Assembly: GCF_000712055.1 (NCBI RefSeq) | Contig: NZ_JOOA01000002.1 | Location: 1,178,001 to 1,242,000, forward strand | DNA length: 64,000 nt | Origin: Ruminococcus sp. HUN007 | GTDB taxonomy: Bacteria > Bacillota > Clostridia > Oscillospirales > Ruminococcaceae | Reading direction: 5' to 3' | In this document: positions 8,938 through 18,992 of the stretch, one piece after another | How positions within the stretch are numbered: the stretch's first letter is position 1 | How the letters are laid out: every line of letters begins with the position of its first letter | Position numbers and translations under genes: made by a program | The notes under the pieces: model-generated | Told to the model about the DNA's origin: nothing | Databases searched by the model: none | What the model saw: the letters and a program-made list of their open reading frames with translations, nothing else

Positions 8938-11094
8938 TCATTTACCAAGTCTCATTGTAAGACTTATGCGTTTCTTTTTGACATCTACGCCAAGAACTCT
9001 TACCTTGACGACTTCACCTACTTTTACGGCTTCCAGCGGGTGCTTTATGTAGCGGTCACAGATCTGGGAGATGTGTACAAGACCGTCTTCGTGAACACCG
9101 ATATCCACGAAAACACCGAAGTCGATAACATTTCTTACTGTACCCATGAACTCCATGCCTTCCTTAAGGTCGGTGATCTCCATTATGTCACCGCTTCTCA
9201 TAAGCGGTGGCGGAAGTTCATCACGAAGGTCACGTCCCGGTTTCTGAAGTTCTGATACGATATCCTTCAGTGTAGGAACACCGATGTCAAGCTTTTTGCT
9301 TATTGCAGGAATACCTATTTTATCAGCACGTGACTTTATATCCCCTGCTTTTCCGTCCTTTATATCAGCAAGACTGAAGCCGCATTCCTCAATAAGTTTC
9401 ATAGCTGCGTCGTAGCTTTCCGGATGAACAGCCGTGTTGTCAAGCGGATTTTTTCCGTTACGTACTCTTAAAAATCCGGCGCACTGCTCAAAGGCCTTCT
9501 GGCCGAGTTTCGGAACTTTAAGAAGCTGCTTTCTGTCGGTGAACTCACCGTTTTCCTCACGGTATGATACTATGTTCTTTGCGATGGATGCATTGATACC
9601 GGCAACGTATGAAAGAAGCGAGTGTGAAGATGTGTTGAGATCAACGCCGACTGAGTTTACACATGATTCAACCACGCCGCCGAGCGCTTCGTTAAGTCTT
9701 GCCTTCGGCATGTCATGCTGATACTGACCTACCCCGATAGCCTTCGGTTCGATCTTTACAAGTTCAGCAAGCGGATCCTGAAGTCTTCTTGCGATAGATA
9801 CCGCACTTCTGAGTGAAACGTCGTAGTCAGGAAATTCTTCGGCTGCAAGCTTTGAAGCTGAGTAAACCGAAGCTCCTGCCTCACTTACGACCATATAGCT
9901 TACCTTCTGGTCAAGGTCCTTGATTATATCGGCAACTGCAGCTTCCGATTCTCTTGAAGCAGTACCGTTACCTATGGCAATGGTATTTACCTTCTGGTTT
10001 ATGATTATTCTCTTAAGCTTCTGCTTTTCCTTTTCGATCCTGTCTGCAGAACCCATTGAGATGTGAACTACGTCTGTGTAGAGCACCTTTCCGGTATGGT
10101 CAACAACTGCCACCTTGCATCCCGTTCTGAAACCAGGGTCAAGTCCGAGTGTGACTGTGTTCTTGATCGGCGGCTGGAGAAGGAGCTGTCTTAAGTTTTC
10201 GGCAAATACCTTGATAGCCTGCTCCTGCGCATTTTCCGAAAGGACTGATCTTATTTCACGTTCGATTGACGGGAAAATAAGTCTCTTGTAACTGTCATCG
10301 GCAGCTGCTTCAACTATTGAAGCGGAAGCACTCTGGTTCTTTACATACCTGTTTGCGCACATTGCAGCAGGTGTGTCATCCGGTGCTGTTATGCTCACCT
10401 TAAGGAAATCTTCCTTTTCACCGCGGTCAAGTGCAAGTATTCTGTGGTTTGCAGTCTTTGCAACAGGTTCTGAGAAATCGTAGTAGTTTTCGTATACGCT
10501 TTCAGCATTTTCGTCAGCTGCCTTTGAAACTATGATACCGTTCTTAAGAAAATATGCACGGAGCGTCTTTCTGAGTTCAGCATCGTCTGAAATGTTTTCA
10601 GCAATGATATCTGAAGCACCTGCAAGTGCATCTTCGGCAGTTTCAACGCCCTTTTCGGCGTCAACGTATTTTGCAGCCTCGGCATTCGGGTCGGCGCCCT
10701 TGTTCTGAGCCATGATAAACTCAGCCAGAGGTTCCAGTCCCTTTTCCTTCGCAATGCCGGCTCTTGTTTTTCTCTTCGGCTTGTACGGACGGTAAAGGTC
10801 CTCGGCTTCAACGAGAGTACGCGCATTGCTGATGGTCTGACGGAGTTCGTCAGTAAGCTTGCCCTGCTCGTCGATAAGTCCGATTATCTCTTCCTTTCTC
10901 TTTTCAAGATTGCGCAGATAAGTCATGCGGTCGAAGATCTCACGAAGTATCTGGTCATCAAGTGAACCGGTAGCTTCCTTTCTGTATCGTGCAACGAACG
11001 GGATAGTTTTTCCGTCATCGAAAAGTGCAATAGTGTTGTCGATCTGTTCCCGGCGGAGCTTGAATTCCTCCGCAAGCACCTGGTTTATATCCAT
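8938..11094 (-). CDS. tex: Tex family RNA-binding transcription accessory protein
   Basis: 718 aa, the usual Tex length. The N-terminal helical region (ALFDDGKTIPFVARYRKEATGSLDD) is diagnostic. A YqgF/RNase H-like domain follows (TLGLDPGFRTGCKVAVVD, about residues 315-440), then helix-hairpin-helix motifs (VGVDLNTSSHSLLSYVAGI) and a C-terminal S1 domain (MEFMGTVRNVIDFGVFVDIG to SLTMRLGK). Tex binds RNA and affects transcription and RNA turnover; it is nearly universal. AGGAGG lies just upstream of the ATG. Confidence 0.96.
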   Translation of the reverse strand: MDINQVLAEEFKLRREQIDNTIALFDDGKTIPFVARYRKEATGSLDDQILREIFDRMTYLRNLEKRKEEIIGLIDEQGKLTDELRQTISNARTLVEAEDLYRPYKPKRKTRAGIAKEKGLEPLAEFIMAQNKGADPNAEAAKYVDAEKGVETAEDALAGASDIIAENISDDAELRKTLRAYFLKNGIIVSKAADENAESVYENYYDFSEPVAKTANHRILALDRGEKEDFLKVSITAPDDTPAAMCANRYVKNQSASASIVEAAADDSYKRLIFPSIEREIRSVLSENAQEQAIKVFAENLRQLLLQPPIKNTVTLGLDPGFRTGCKVAVVDHTGKVLYTDVVHISMGSADRIEKEKQKLKRIIINQKVNTIAIGNGTASRESEAAVADIIKDLDQKVSYMVVSEAGASVYSASKLAAEEFPDYDVSLRSAVSIARRLQDPLAELVKIEPKAIGVGQYQHDMPKARLNEALGGVVESCVNSVGVDLNTSSHSLLSYVAGINASIAKNIVSYREENGEFTDRKQLLKVPKLGQKAFEQCAGFLRVRNGKNPLDNTAVHPESYDAAMKLIEECGFSLADIKDGKAGDIKSRADKIGIPAISKKLDIGVPTLKDIVSELQKPGRDLRDELPPPLMRSGDIMEITDLKEGMEFMGTVRNVIDFGVFVDIGVHEDGLVHISQICDRYIKHPLEAVKVGEVVKVRVLGVDVKKKRISLTMRLGK

Positions 11095-11160
11095 TGTATT
11101 TCCTCCTGTATTTCCTTGTTTATTTTAAGCCTCTCCGGAAATGTCATTTATCCCGGTCGT

Positions 11161-13104
11161 TTACTGCAGTGTTTCCGAAAGTTCAGCCCACTCATCAAAC
11201 AGCTCATTCGAGAGTTCCTTGATCTCATTTATCCTCATGCATTTTTCATTCATCAGGTTATAATCGGCAAGAACTTTTTCATCTGTGAGTTCGGATTCAA
11301 GAGTTTCCTGCTCTTTCTGAAGTTCTTCCATCTGTTTTTCAATGTCACGTATGCGCTGTCTGTTCTTCGCGTCGATGTTACGCTGTTCCTTGGTTTTGAA
11401 TGCCTTTTCCTTTTTCTCGGCATACTCTTTTCTCAGCTGCTCCTGTTTTGCAGCAGTGACAGCTTCGGCAGCAGCCTGTTCACGTGCATTCTTTGCTTTC
11501 ATGTAGTCGTCGAAACCGCCGGCATAACTTTCAGTGCCGTTTGCGGTGATCTCGAGAATACGTGTGGATATCCTGTTTAAAAGATAACGGTCGTGGGAGA
11601 CATATATAATGGTTCCCTCAAATCTTTCAAGAGCATCTTCAAGGACTTCCTTGGTCTGAAGGTCGAGATGGTTGGTCGGTTCGTCGAGGATAAGCACATT
11701 TCCGTGTTCCATCATCATGATGGCAAAGCAGAGCTTGCACCTCTCGCCGCCGCTTACAACGCCTGCCTGCTTGAAGACATTTTCGCCGACAAGTCTTACC
11801 CTGCCGAGAAGATTACGCACTTCAAGGTCGGAAAGAAGCGGATAGCGGCTGTGTATCTCCTCGAAGACAGTGTTCATTCTGTTTATGTTAGCTGCTTCCT
11901 GATCGAAGTAGGATATCTTTACATTTGCCGCCCATATCACCTTGCCTTTGTGGGGAAGCTTTTCCTGAATGACTTTCAGAAGCGAGGACTTTCCTATTCC
12001 GTTGTCACCTATGACGGCGAGTTTTTCACCGCGTCTTACTTCAAATGAAAGACCGTCGACCAGAGTCCTGCGGTCATCGCCGAAGCCTACTGAAACGTCG
12101 ATATCCTTTACCTTTAGGACCTCCTGCGGCGGATCCATCGCAAAAGTAAATTCGAGCTTTGCTGCCTTGTGATAAGTGTTCGGCTTTTCTATTCGTTCCA
12201 TCTTGTCAAGGGCTTTGACTCTGCTCTTGGCACTCTTCGAAGTTGAAGCACGTGCCATATTTCTGGCAACATAGTCCTCCATCTTCGCTATTTCCTTCTG
12301 CTGGAGCTCGTACTCCTTCTGCTGACGGGTAACAGCCTCAGCCTTGAGTTTTGTGAAATTCGTGTAATTGCCCTTGTATCTTGTAAGCACGGTGTTTTCA
12401 ATCTCACAGATGGATGTTACGGTCTTGTCAAGGAAGTAACGGTCATGGGATACGATAAGCAGTGCACCCTTATAGTCCTTCAGGTAATCTTCAAGCCACA
12501 TTACCGTTCTGAAATCAAGATGGTTCGTCGGCTCGTCGAGGATGAGAATATTCGGATTTTCCAGAAGGAGCTTTGCAATCGCCAGTCTTGTCTTTTCACC
12601 GCCTGAGAAGCTGGAGATCACTCTGTCAAAAAGGTCCTCGGTAAATCCCATACCGTTGAGGATGGTTTTTATTTTTACCTTTATATTGTATCCGTCATTT
12701 GCCTCATAGTAGGATGACTTCTGTGCGTACTCCCCTGAAAGCTTTTCATAGTCCACCGGATTTTCAGCCATGAGCTTTTCAAGTTCCTTCATGCGGTCGG
12801 AAACTGCGTAAAGTTCAGAAAATACACCTTTCATTTCTTCAATGACAGTGTTTTCATTGTCGAGAGCACCCATCTGTTCGAGGTAGCCTATGTTCGTCTT
12901 CGAAGCAAAAGAAATGATCCCGTCTTCTTCGGTAAATCTGTCCGGATCTTCCTTTCCGGTTATAAGGCGCAGAAGAGTAGTCTTGCCGCATCCGTTTACG
13001 CCGATAAGTCCTATGCGGTCATTTTCATCTATTGTAAGGTTTATGTCCTTAAGTATCTGATTTCCGTTGTAAAACTTATTTACATTTGTCATGCTTAAAA
13101 GCAT
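11161..13104 (-). CDS. ABC-F family ATPase (YdiF/Uup type)
   Basis: About 647 aa. Two complete ABC domains in one chain: Walker A GVNGCGKTT and GDNGIGKSS, signatures FSGGEKTRLA and VSGGERCKLC, Walker B LILDEPTNHLD in both. There is no membrane segment. A charged coiled-coil C-terminus (about residues 555-640) and a linker rich in basic residues fit ABC-F proteins that act on ribosomes, and the YdiF subgroup in particular. Start 13104 (MLLSMTNVNKF) chosen over 13128 because a GGTGG lies 8 nt upstream and it fits the conserved N-terminus. Its exact ribosomal role, or any link to antibiotic resistance, cannot be read from sequence. Confidence 0.9.
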   Translation of the reverse strand: MLLSMTNVNKFYNGNQILKDINLTIDENDRIGLIGVNGCGKTTLLRLITGKEDPDRFTEEDGIISFASKTNIGYLEQMGALDNENTVIEEMKGVFSELYAVSDRMKELEKLMAENPVDYEKLSGEYAQKSSYYEANDGYNIKVKIKTILNGMGFTEDLFDRVISSFSGGEKTRLAIAKLLLENPNILILDEPTNHLDFRTVMWLEDYLKDYKGALLIVSHDRYFLDKTVTSICEIENTVLTRYKGNYTNFTKLKAEAVTRQQKEYELQQKEIAKMEDYVARNMARASTSKSAKSRVKALDKMERIEKPNTYHKAAKLEFTFAMDPPQEVLKVKDIDVSVGFGDDRRTLVDGLSFEVRRGEKLAVIGDNGIGKSSLLKVIQEKLPHKGKVIWAANVKISYFDQEAANINRMNTVFEEIHSRYPLLSDLEVRNLLGRVRLVGENVFKQAGVVSGGERCKLCFAIMMMEHGNVLILDEPTNHLDLQTKEVLEDALERFEGTIIYVSHDRYLLNRISTRILEITANGTESYAGGFDDYMKAKNAREQAAAEAVTAAKQEQLRKEYAEKKEKAFKTKEQRNIDAKNRQRIRDIEKQMEELQKEQETLESELTDEKVLADYNLMNEKCMRINEIKELSNELFDEWAELSETLQ

Positions 13105-13238
13105 CTGTTTACCACCATTTCTGTTCATTTAAACGAGTCTGATCAAGTATTAATTATACCACAGAAATGCTTAAATGTCCACAGATTTTTACAATGGTAC
13201 AGGAGCCGCTGTCTGCACAGCAGATGATGAAAGCAAAA

Positions 13239-13285
13239 GTACCGGCTCACTGAAAGCCACGTTCAGGCCTTCGGTGAGCCGGTAC
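13239..13285 (-). terminator. Terminator after the aminotransferase unit
   Basis: 12-bp perfect stem GTACCGGCTCAC / GTGAGCCGGTAC with a 23-nt loop, followed on the minus strand by TTTTGC. It closes the aminotransferase/GGDEF-remnant transcript before the ABC-F gene. Confidence 0.65.
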
Positions 13286-13307
13286 AAAACCGCTGTTTTA
13301 GTATATT

Positions 13308-13502
13308 TTATGTGAGATCCGACTGATCACCGGACTTCATCTGCTTTTTTCTTTCGTACATTCTTTTATCGGCAAGCTGTTCGGCTGATTCCGGATCACT
13401 GTCATCAGGATCATATTCCGCCATACCGTATGCTATACGCAGCGGAACAGGTGCATTGCCGGACGTATTGAATTTCTGCTGTTTCCTGATCAGCCGGATC
13501 AA
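13308..13502 (-). pseudogene. C-terminal remnant of a GGDEF (diguanylate cyclase) domain
   Basis: 64 codons from a TTG that overlaps the aminotransferase stop. The stretch RIAYGMAEYDPDDSD...ADKRMYERKKQ matches the last part of GGDEF domains (S.G.a.y......l...AD..mY..K). The catalytic GG[DE]EF loop and the rest of the domain are absent, so it cannot make c-di-GMP. It is probably a decayed gene end fused to the 3' side of the aminotransferase gene. Confidence 0.55.
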
Positions 13503-14662
13503 ACCGGCATTTTCTTTCTTATGTCGTTCAGACGTTCAAGTGCATTTATCAGTGTCTCGTTTTTCTTTGCGTAGTGGAGTCTGATGTATCTGTTTTCGGG
13601 TTCCTTAAAGAAACTTGAACCCGGTACCGCTCCTACACCTACATACTCGGCGAGCTTTTCGCAGAAATCAAGGTCACTTTCGTAGCCGAATTCTGAAATG
13701 TCAAGGAGAATGTAGTAAGCACCTTCCGGAACGGTATGGCTGATACCGATGTCATCGAGCCCCTTAAGGAAAAGGTTACGTTTTTCAGTGTACTTGTCTT
13801 CGAGCCATTTATAGTAGTCATCACCGAATCGAAGTCCTGTTACCGCAGCTTCCTGAAGCGGTGCGGCTGCTCCTACTGTAAGGAAGTCGTGAACTTTCTT
13901 TACTCTGTCGATGATATGCGCAGGAGCTATTACATAGCCGAGTCTCCAGCCGGTTATCGAATATGTCTTCGAAAGTGACGAGCATGATATGGTTCTTTCC
14001 CACATACCCGGAAGGCTGGCAAAATATACGTGCTTATGCGGTGCGTAAACGATGTGTTCGTACACTTCATCTGTAATTACGAATGTATCATATTTCTCTG
14101 CAAGATCAGCTATGATCTTCAGCTCGTCGTAAGTAAACACCTTGCCGCACGGATTTGACGGATTGCAGAGTATGAGAGCTTTCGGGTGCTGTCTGAATGC
14201 ATCTTCAAGCACCTCAGGATCGAAACTGAAAGCCGGCGGAACGAGCGGAACATAGATAGGTTCAGCTCCGGAAAGAATGGTGTCAGCGCCGTAGTTTTCG
14301 TAGAAAGGAGAGAAAACTATTACCCTGTCGCCAGGATCGGTAACACTCATCATTGCGGCCATCATGGCTTCTGTGCTTCCGCAGGTGACAACTATCTCAC
14401 CGTTCGGGTCTATTGTTCTGCCCATGAAACGTGTCTGTTTTTCAGCGAGCGCCTCACGGAAATTCTGAGCTCCCCATGTGATCGAGTACTGGTGAAAGTC
14501 TTCCTTTGTGACCTCTGCAAGGCGGTCAAGTATAGCCTTCGGCGGTTCAAAATCCGGGAAACCCTGTGAAAGATTCACCGCACCGTATTTATTCGAGACT
14601 CTTGTCATACGTCTGATGACAGAATCGGTAAAACCAACTGTTCTTTTTGAAAGTTCTGGCAT
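13499..14662 (-). CDS. PLP-dependent class I/II aminotransferase
   Basis: 387 aa. Fold-type I aminotransferase: N-terminal NLSQGFPDFEPP, substrate/cofactor motifs NPSNPCGKV and TDEVYEHI, and the Schiff-base lysine in SSLSKTYSITGWRLGY (near residue 232). It resembles the AspB/PatA/KAT group using aspartate, aromatic amino acids or methionine-derived keto acids. Given the sulfur genes nearby, a role in methionine transamination is possible but not shown. It has no clear operon partner except the GGDEF remnant. Confidence 0.9.
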   Translation of the reverse strand: MPELSKRTVGFTDSVIRRMTRVSNKYGAVNLSQGFPDFEPPKAILDRLAEVTKEDFHQYSITWGAQNFREALAEKQTRFMGRTIDPNGEIVVTCGSTEAMMAAMMSVTDPGDRVIVFSPFYENYGADTILSGAEPIYVPLVPPAFSFDPEVLEDAFRQHPKALILCNPSNPCGKVFTYDELKIIADLAEKYDTFVITDEVYEHIVYAPHKHVYFASLPGMWERTISCSSLSKTYSITGWRLGYVIAPAHIIDRVKKVHDFLTVGAAAPLQEAAVTGLRFGDDYYKWLEDKYTEKRNLFLKGLDDIGISHTVPEGAYYILLDISEFGYESDLDFCEKLAEYVGVGAVPGSSFFKEPENRYIRLHYAKKNETLINALERLNDIRKKMPV

Positions 14663-14764
14663 AAAAACCTCCGTCTATAAATATGGTGTATCGGAATGAT
14701 CCGGTACACCAGTTATCTTTTTTACGTAATGCTTATCTGTATGCAGGGAGCAGACGTAACCTGT

Positions 14765-14840
14765 CTGATCCGCAGTGCATTATGAAATCAGTGCGGGGAC
14801 CGGAACAAAGTCCGCATCCCCCGTCAATCACTGATATTTA
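14765..14840. repeat. Degenerate intergenic repeat fragment
   Basis: AATCAGTGCGGGGACCGGAACAAAGTCCGC...CAATCACTGAT keeps the outer ATCAGTG/CACTGAT pairing and the GGGGACCGG core seen in the 23901-23996 repeat. It lies between the PaaK ligase end and the aminotransferase start. Confidence 0.4.
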
Positions 14841-14851
14841 TTATACTGAAA

Positions 14852-16192
14852 TCAGATATTGTAGTCAAGGTTTCTTTCGTCGATAATTCTCTTTGACTTG
14901 TGTTCTGAACGAGTGTTGAGTCCGCCGTCCGGATGAACGACTACCTTTGCAGGCTTAACACCGATACGTGCCTTGAGTGCTGCACTTACCTGTTCTGCAA
15001 CTTCTTCATCGCTCTTTGCGTTGTCAGCATTCTTTTCGATTTCAACAGCATACTTGTTTGTGAAGTCCTTCTCGAAGATACGAATGAGATATTCACCTGT
15101 GATGCCGCTCTGTTCACGGATAACAGCCTCAATATCGCTCGGGAACACATTAACGGCTGAAACTATGAACATGTCGTCCTTTCTGCCGAGGATGCTGATT
15201 CTTCCGTGAGTACGTCCGCAGCGGCACTTTGTTGTATCTATGCGGCCGATGTCGCCTGTCTTGAAACGGATAAGAGGACGTGCATGCTTGCGGAGTGTTG
15301 TGAATACAAGCTCACCTGTCTGACCAGGTTCAAGTACTTCACCTGTGTGAATGTCAACTGTTTCAACGAGAATGTGGTTTTCTGCAATGTGAAGACCGTC
15401 GTGGTATTCGCACTGTGCTGCGCAGGCACCGAAAATATCTGAAAGTCCGTAGAAGTCGAATACTTCAGCTCCCCAGATCTCCTCGATAGCCTTTCTTGTT
15501 GCGTCGATCGATCCGCCGAGCTCACCTGCAACGATGATCTTCTTTATGTTAAAGTCCTTCTTCGGATCATATCCTGCCTTGAGTGCCTTTTCACCGAGCT
15601 GCCATGCATATGATGGAGATGTCCAGATTATTGTAGGCTTGTATGTCTTGAGTATGAAGAGGAGTCTTTCACTTGGAAGTGTACCACCCCAGATACATAA
15701 AGCACCGAGATTCTGTGCGCCGATTACGTCAGGACCGCCAACGTAGAGTGAGAAGTTGAGGGCGTGAACATAACGGTCATTTGGTCTCATACCGATCTGC
15801 CAGAACCAGCGGCTTTCTGTGTCCTGGAATTCATCGAAGTCCTTCTTTGTAAACGGGCTCATTGTCGGTACGCCTGTTGAACCTGATGAAGTTGAAATGA
15901 ATACTACATCATCTTCCGGAACAGCAGCAAGTTCACCGAGGAATGAACCAACGCCCTGTGTGTCACGCTGTGTTTTCTTGTTGATGAACGGGAACTTCTG
16001 AATGTCCTTAAGTGTCTTTATATCTTCAGGCTTAACCCCGGCTTCATCGAATGAACGCTTGTAGTAAGGCGCATTGTCGTAAGCGAATTTTACGATCTCC
16101 TTAAGGTCTTCAAGCTGTCTTTTTTCAAGTTCTTCACGAGGGAGTGTTTCAAGTTCCTCATTCCAGAATTTATTGTTTATATCTCTGCTCAT
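14852..16192 (-). CDS. Phenylacetate-CoA ligase family protein (PaaK-like)
   Basis: 446 aa adenylate-forming enzyme. The N-terminus (FWNEELETLPREELEKRQLEDLK) and the phosphate-binding loop STSSGSTGVPT (about residue 100) are typical of PaaK; the RFKTGDIGR motif and C-terminal subdomain (LGRKDDMFIVSAVNVFPSDIE) are intact. PaaK proteins convert aryl acids to CoA thioesters through an acyl-AMP; gut anaerobes often use relatives for indole or phenyl acetate. The substrate is unknown. Its promoter matches those of the sulfur genes, so it may belong to the same regulon. Confidence 0.88.
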   Translation of the reverse strand: MSRDINNKFWNEELETLPREELEKRQLEDLKEIVKFAYDNAPYYKRSFDEAGVKPEDIKTLKDIQKFPFINKKTQRDTQGVGSFLGELAAVPEDDVVFISTSSGSTGVPTMSPFTKKDFDEFQDTESRWFWQIGMRPNDRYVHALNFSLYVGGPDVIGAQNLGALCIWGGTLPSERLLFILKTYKPTIIWTSPSYAWQLGEKALKAGYDPKKDFNIKKIIVAGELGGSIDATRKAIEEIWGAEVFDFYGLSDIFGACAAQCEYHDGLHIAENHILVETVDIHTGEVLEPGQTGELVFTTLRKHARPLIRFKTGDIGRIDTTKCRCGRTHGRISILGRKDDMFIVSAVNVFPSDIEAVIREQSGITGEYLIRIFEKDFTNKYAVEIEKNADNAKSDEEVAEQVSAALKARIGVKPAKVVVHPDGGLNTRSEHKSKRIIDERNLDYNI

Positions 16193-16250
16193 TTTTTATT
16201 CCTCCGTTTTTTTATTTATCTGAGTAATTATATCTGTTTGGTATGTTTTT

Positions 16251-16320
16251 ATTATACACCCGTCTGCCCTGCTTGTCCAATACGCCATTCTTATTGTCAG
16301 TTATAAATTATGGCTATAGC
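16251..16320 (-). promoter_or_regulatory. Sulfur-regulon type promoter of the PaaK ligase gene
   Basis: Minus strand: -35 TTGGAC (16275-16280, within TATTGGACA), 18-nt spacer, -10 TATAAT (16251-16256), and a GCTATAGCC box 32 nt upstream of the -35. The same layout occurs in front of the binding-protein, nif-like, LysR and metK genes. Confidence 0.75.
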
Positions 16321-16669
16321 GTTTATAAAAGAATAAGCCAGCTTTGTGTTTCTGATTTCACGACATAAAAATGTGCGACTGCGCCCATTTATGCCTTGGC
16401 TCACTTACCTAAAACAATAAATGAAATGAACTGATCCTTTTCATTTAAAAAGAATAATTCAAAACTTCAATGGTATCAACTGTATAAAAAACACAGGTGC
16501 TTTTTATCGTACGAAAACACCATCATGTTAAAGAAACGCCTTACGGCGTACTATCATAAAGCAAGCCGTATGTACGATTTTATTCATACATACGGCTTGC
16601 TAATATTTTAAATCTTAAAATCTATTATCAGTTATAGCCAGCGCCTCAACGATTCACTGCATTTATTAT
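16321..16669. other. Intergenic stretch without a gene
   Basis: I see no coding region. It holds a paired-hairpin repeat at 16535-16601: a short ACGCC/GGCGT hairpin, a spacer of about 20 nt, then a long hairpin with arms AGCAAGCCGTATGTA / TACATACGGCTTGCT. The long hairpin may also act as terminator for the dockerin-like gene. The rest is AT-rich. Confidence 0.5.
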
Positions 16670-18769
16670 TTAATTCAACACTTTATCTTTAATAAGTATT
16701 AAATCAAGAATATTTATAATATTATCATCATTTAAATCTGCCAGTTTAATGTTCTTTATTTCAGAACCACTTTTTCCGTTCATATACTGTATAAGTTTTA
16801 ATACGTCTAAACTGTCAATTGTACCATTCTCAATAATATCTCCTTTGATACCATCTACACCACCTGTAGAATTCAAAACCACAACATTACAGAAAATGTC
16901 AACGCCTTCAATACTAGCTCTTATAATTGCACGTCCTGACTTTACAGTAGTTACATTTCCATTATTATCAACTGATGCTATTTTATCATCTGAAGAACTC
17001 CATTTAATCCTAGTATTCTCTATCAAAGAATCATCTTCGGATGAATATACTTTTAGTTCTGCCTTTCTTTTCTCCCTTAATTCCAATTCAGTTTTGCTAA
17101 AATAAAAATTGTAAACAACTGAAATAACGCATGATTCTGTTTTTCCGTCACAATCTACTGTAATAATTGCACTTCCAGCACCTTCCGCTCTAACTTTACC
17201 ACTTTCATTAACAGTAGCAACAGATTCATCACTTGATCTCCAAATGGGCTCTTTTGAACAACTAGTTGTCAGTAAAAGCGTTTGTGACTCACCATATTTT
17301 TTAAAATCAATTTTAGTTTTATTCAATAACATAAAAAAATCATTTTCACCATTTTCAAACTGAAGTTTTGGAAAATCATCTTCAACATAGTAAAATCCAT
17401 CACCTAAACTTTCGGCAAAAGGCTCTTTCTTCATATTACTTATATTTTTGGCAATTCCATCATAATTAGAATCTCCCATTACTCCTCTTATATTATTTCC
17501 ACTTAAATAGTATAGCTTATCAAGTATATTGTTTTTTCTTGAATCTTGTTCACCTATCAGTGCAGCTAAACTTGTCTTACCTACATTATAAGCGGAAATA
17601 AGACTTCCTGAATTATACCCCAACAGTCCTCCAGGATTTCCACTTTTCGATTGAATGGTTGCGACATTATATACATTCTTTATATTTCCAACATTACTGC
17701 CACATATACCACCCATTTGGATTGAGTAAAGTACACCTGAATTTATAACTTCATTTTCATTTTTACAATTAACAATACTTCCGCTCGATGAACTTGTTAT
17801 TCCTCCAAAACATGCTGTTAAATAATTAAGATAATTATAATTCTTTTGCACGCCGCTACCATTTCTTTCCATTACCATTGACCTGCCAGTGTTTGACTGA
17901 TATGACGATAAAACACCTGAATTGATACAATTTGCAATTGATGATCTAAAATCGAGTTGACCGCAGATACCTCCAAAAAACAACAATGAACTATCTTCCT
18001 TCTCATATGTCATCATCGTTCCACCTGGAACCGTCTGAACATTTGTACACTTCGCTGAAGCTTGAATAATTGACCAATCAGGAATCTGAATTTCACCACG
18101 ATTAGTTATATTCGCTTTGTTCTGACAATTACATATCTTCGTTGCATTTGCTACCCCTATAACCCCAGCTAAAGTAAAATTAGATGAGATTTTCCCAGTA
18201 ACTATTATACTACCTTCTACAATACAATTATTAATTTCTGAATTATTACCTACTCCAACTATTCCGCCTAAACAAGATGAATTTTCACAATTCACAAATA
18301 AATCTTGAAATTTCAAATTCATTATTTTCGCTTCAGAAACAGATTTTATAAAAGAATCAGTTGTATACATACCTATGATACAATGATTATCGCCTTCGAT
18401 AGTTCCTTCGAATAATTTCATACTACTCCAGCAATGTGCAGGAGGTTTTTGGTTCCATTCTTCAAACAGTGAAACATCATTGAAAACAATATCATCTTCT
18501 AACACTATCGTCCTGCCTTTCATTGTATTGCCTGAATTAACGATTTCAGCCAATCCGAGAAGTTCACTTGCGTCAGAAATATGGAACGTGGTTTCTTCAC
18601 TATCATACCAGCTTGTATCAAAGTTTCCATCCCACTCATTTATCTCTACTGCTTCTGCATTCACATGCAAAATCTTATTTTCACTCACACCTATAGAATT
18701 TCCTGTATAAACGAATCCAAGTAACAACGCTGTAAATCCGCCTATAAATCTCCTCAATGACATAAACAT
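16670..18769 (-). CDS. Secreted GLUG/Ig-like protein with C-terminal dockerin-like repeat
   Basis: 699 aa. A signal peptide (MSLRRFIGGFTALLLGFVYTGNS) is followed by about 400 residues of GLUG-like repeats (GGIVGVGNNSEINNC, GGICGQLDFRSSIANC, GGICGSNVGNIKNVYN), two Ig-like Big_2 modules (WRSSDESVATVNESGKV and WSSSDDKIASVDNNGNV), and a final pair of Ca-binding-type segments (GDIIENGTIDSLDVLKLIQY and ADLNDDNIINILDLILIKDK), as in type I dockerins. No glycosidase or peptidase domain is visible, so this is more likely a scaffoldin-bound adhesion or structural protein than an enzyme. It is AT-richer than its neighbours. Confidence 0.8.
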   Translation of the reverse strand: MFMSLRRFIGGFTALLLGFVYTGNSIGVSENKILHVNAEAVEINEWDGNFDTSWYDSEETTFHISDASELLGLAEIVNSGNTMKGRTIVLEDDIVFNDVSLFEEWNQKPPAHCWSSMKLFEGTIEGDNHCIIGMYTTDSFIKSVSEAKIMNLKFQDLFVNCENSSCLGGIVGVGNNSEINNCIVEGSIIVTGKISSNFTLAGVIGVANATKICNCQNKANITNRGEIQIPDWSIIQASAKCTNVQTVPGGTMMTYEKEDSSLLFFGGICGQLDFRSSIANCINSGVLSSYQSNTGRSMVMERNGSGVQKNYNYLNYLTACFGGITSSSSGSIVNCKNENEVINSGVLYSIQMGGICGSNVGNIKNVYNVATIQSKSGNPGGLLGYNSGSLISAYNVGKTSLAALIGEQDSRKNNILDKLYYLSGNNIRGVMGDSNYDGIAKNISNMKKEPFAESLGDGFYYVEDDFPKLQFENGENDFFMLLNKTKIDFKKYGESQTLLLTTSCSKEPIWRSSDESVATVNESGKVRAEGAGSAIITVDCDGKTESCVISVVYNFYFSKTELELREKRKAELKVYSSEDDSLIENTRIKWSSSDDKIASVDNNGNVTTVKSGRAIIRASIEGVDIFCNVVVLNSTGGVDGIKGDIIENGTIDSLDVLKLIQYMNGKSGSEIKNIKLADLNDDNIINILDLILIKDKVLN

Positions 18770-18992
18770 AACAAATCCCCCTATACATTAGCTTAATTCA
18801 TCAAATATTATTATCCAATTTTAGCAAACAAAAAATCGATGTTATCACACTATTTTTCATAGTTGTTCATCACAGTTTTGTTTAATATATTATAATCATA
18901 ACACATTTATCTAGCTTTTTCAATAGAAACATCATGTATTTTTTGAGTATTTTCGCCTTAATGCGCATAATAGACAATAGAGGTGATTGATA

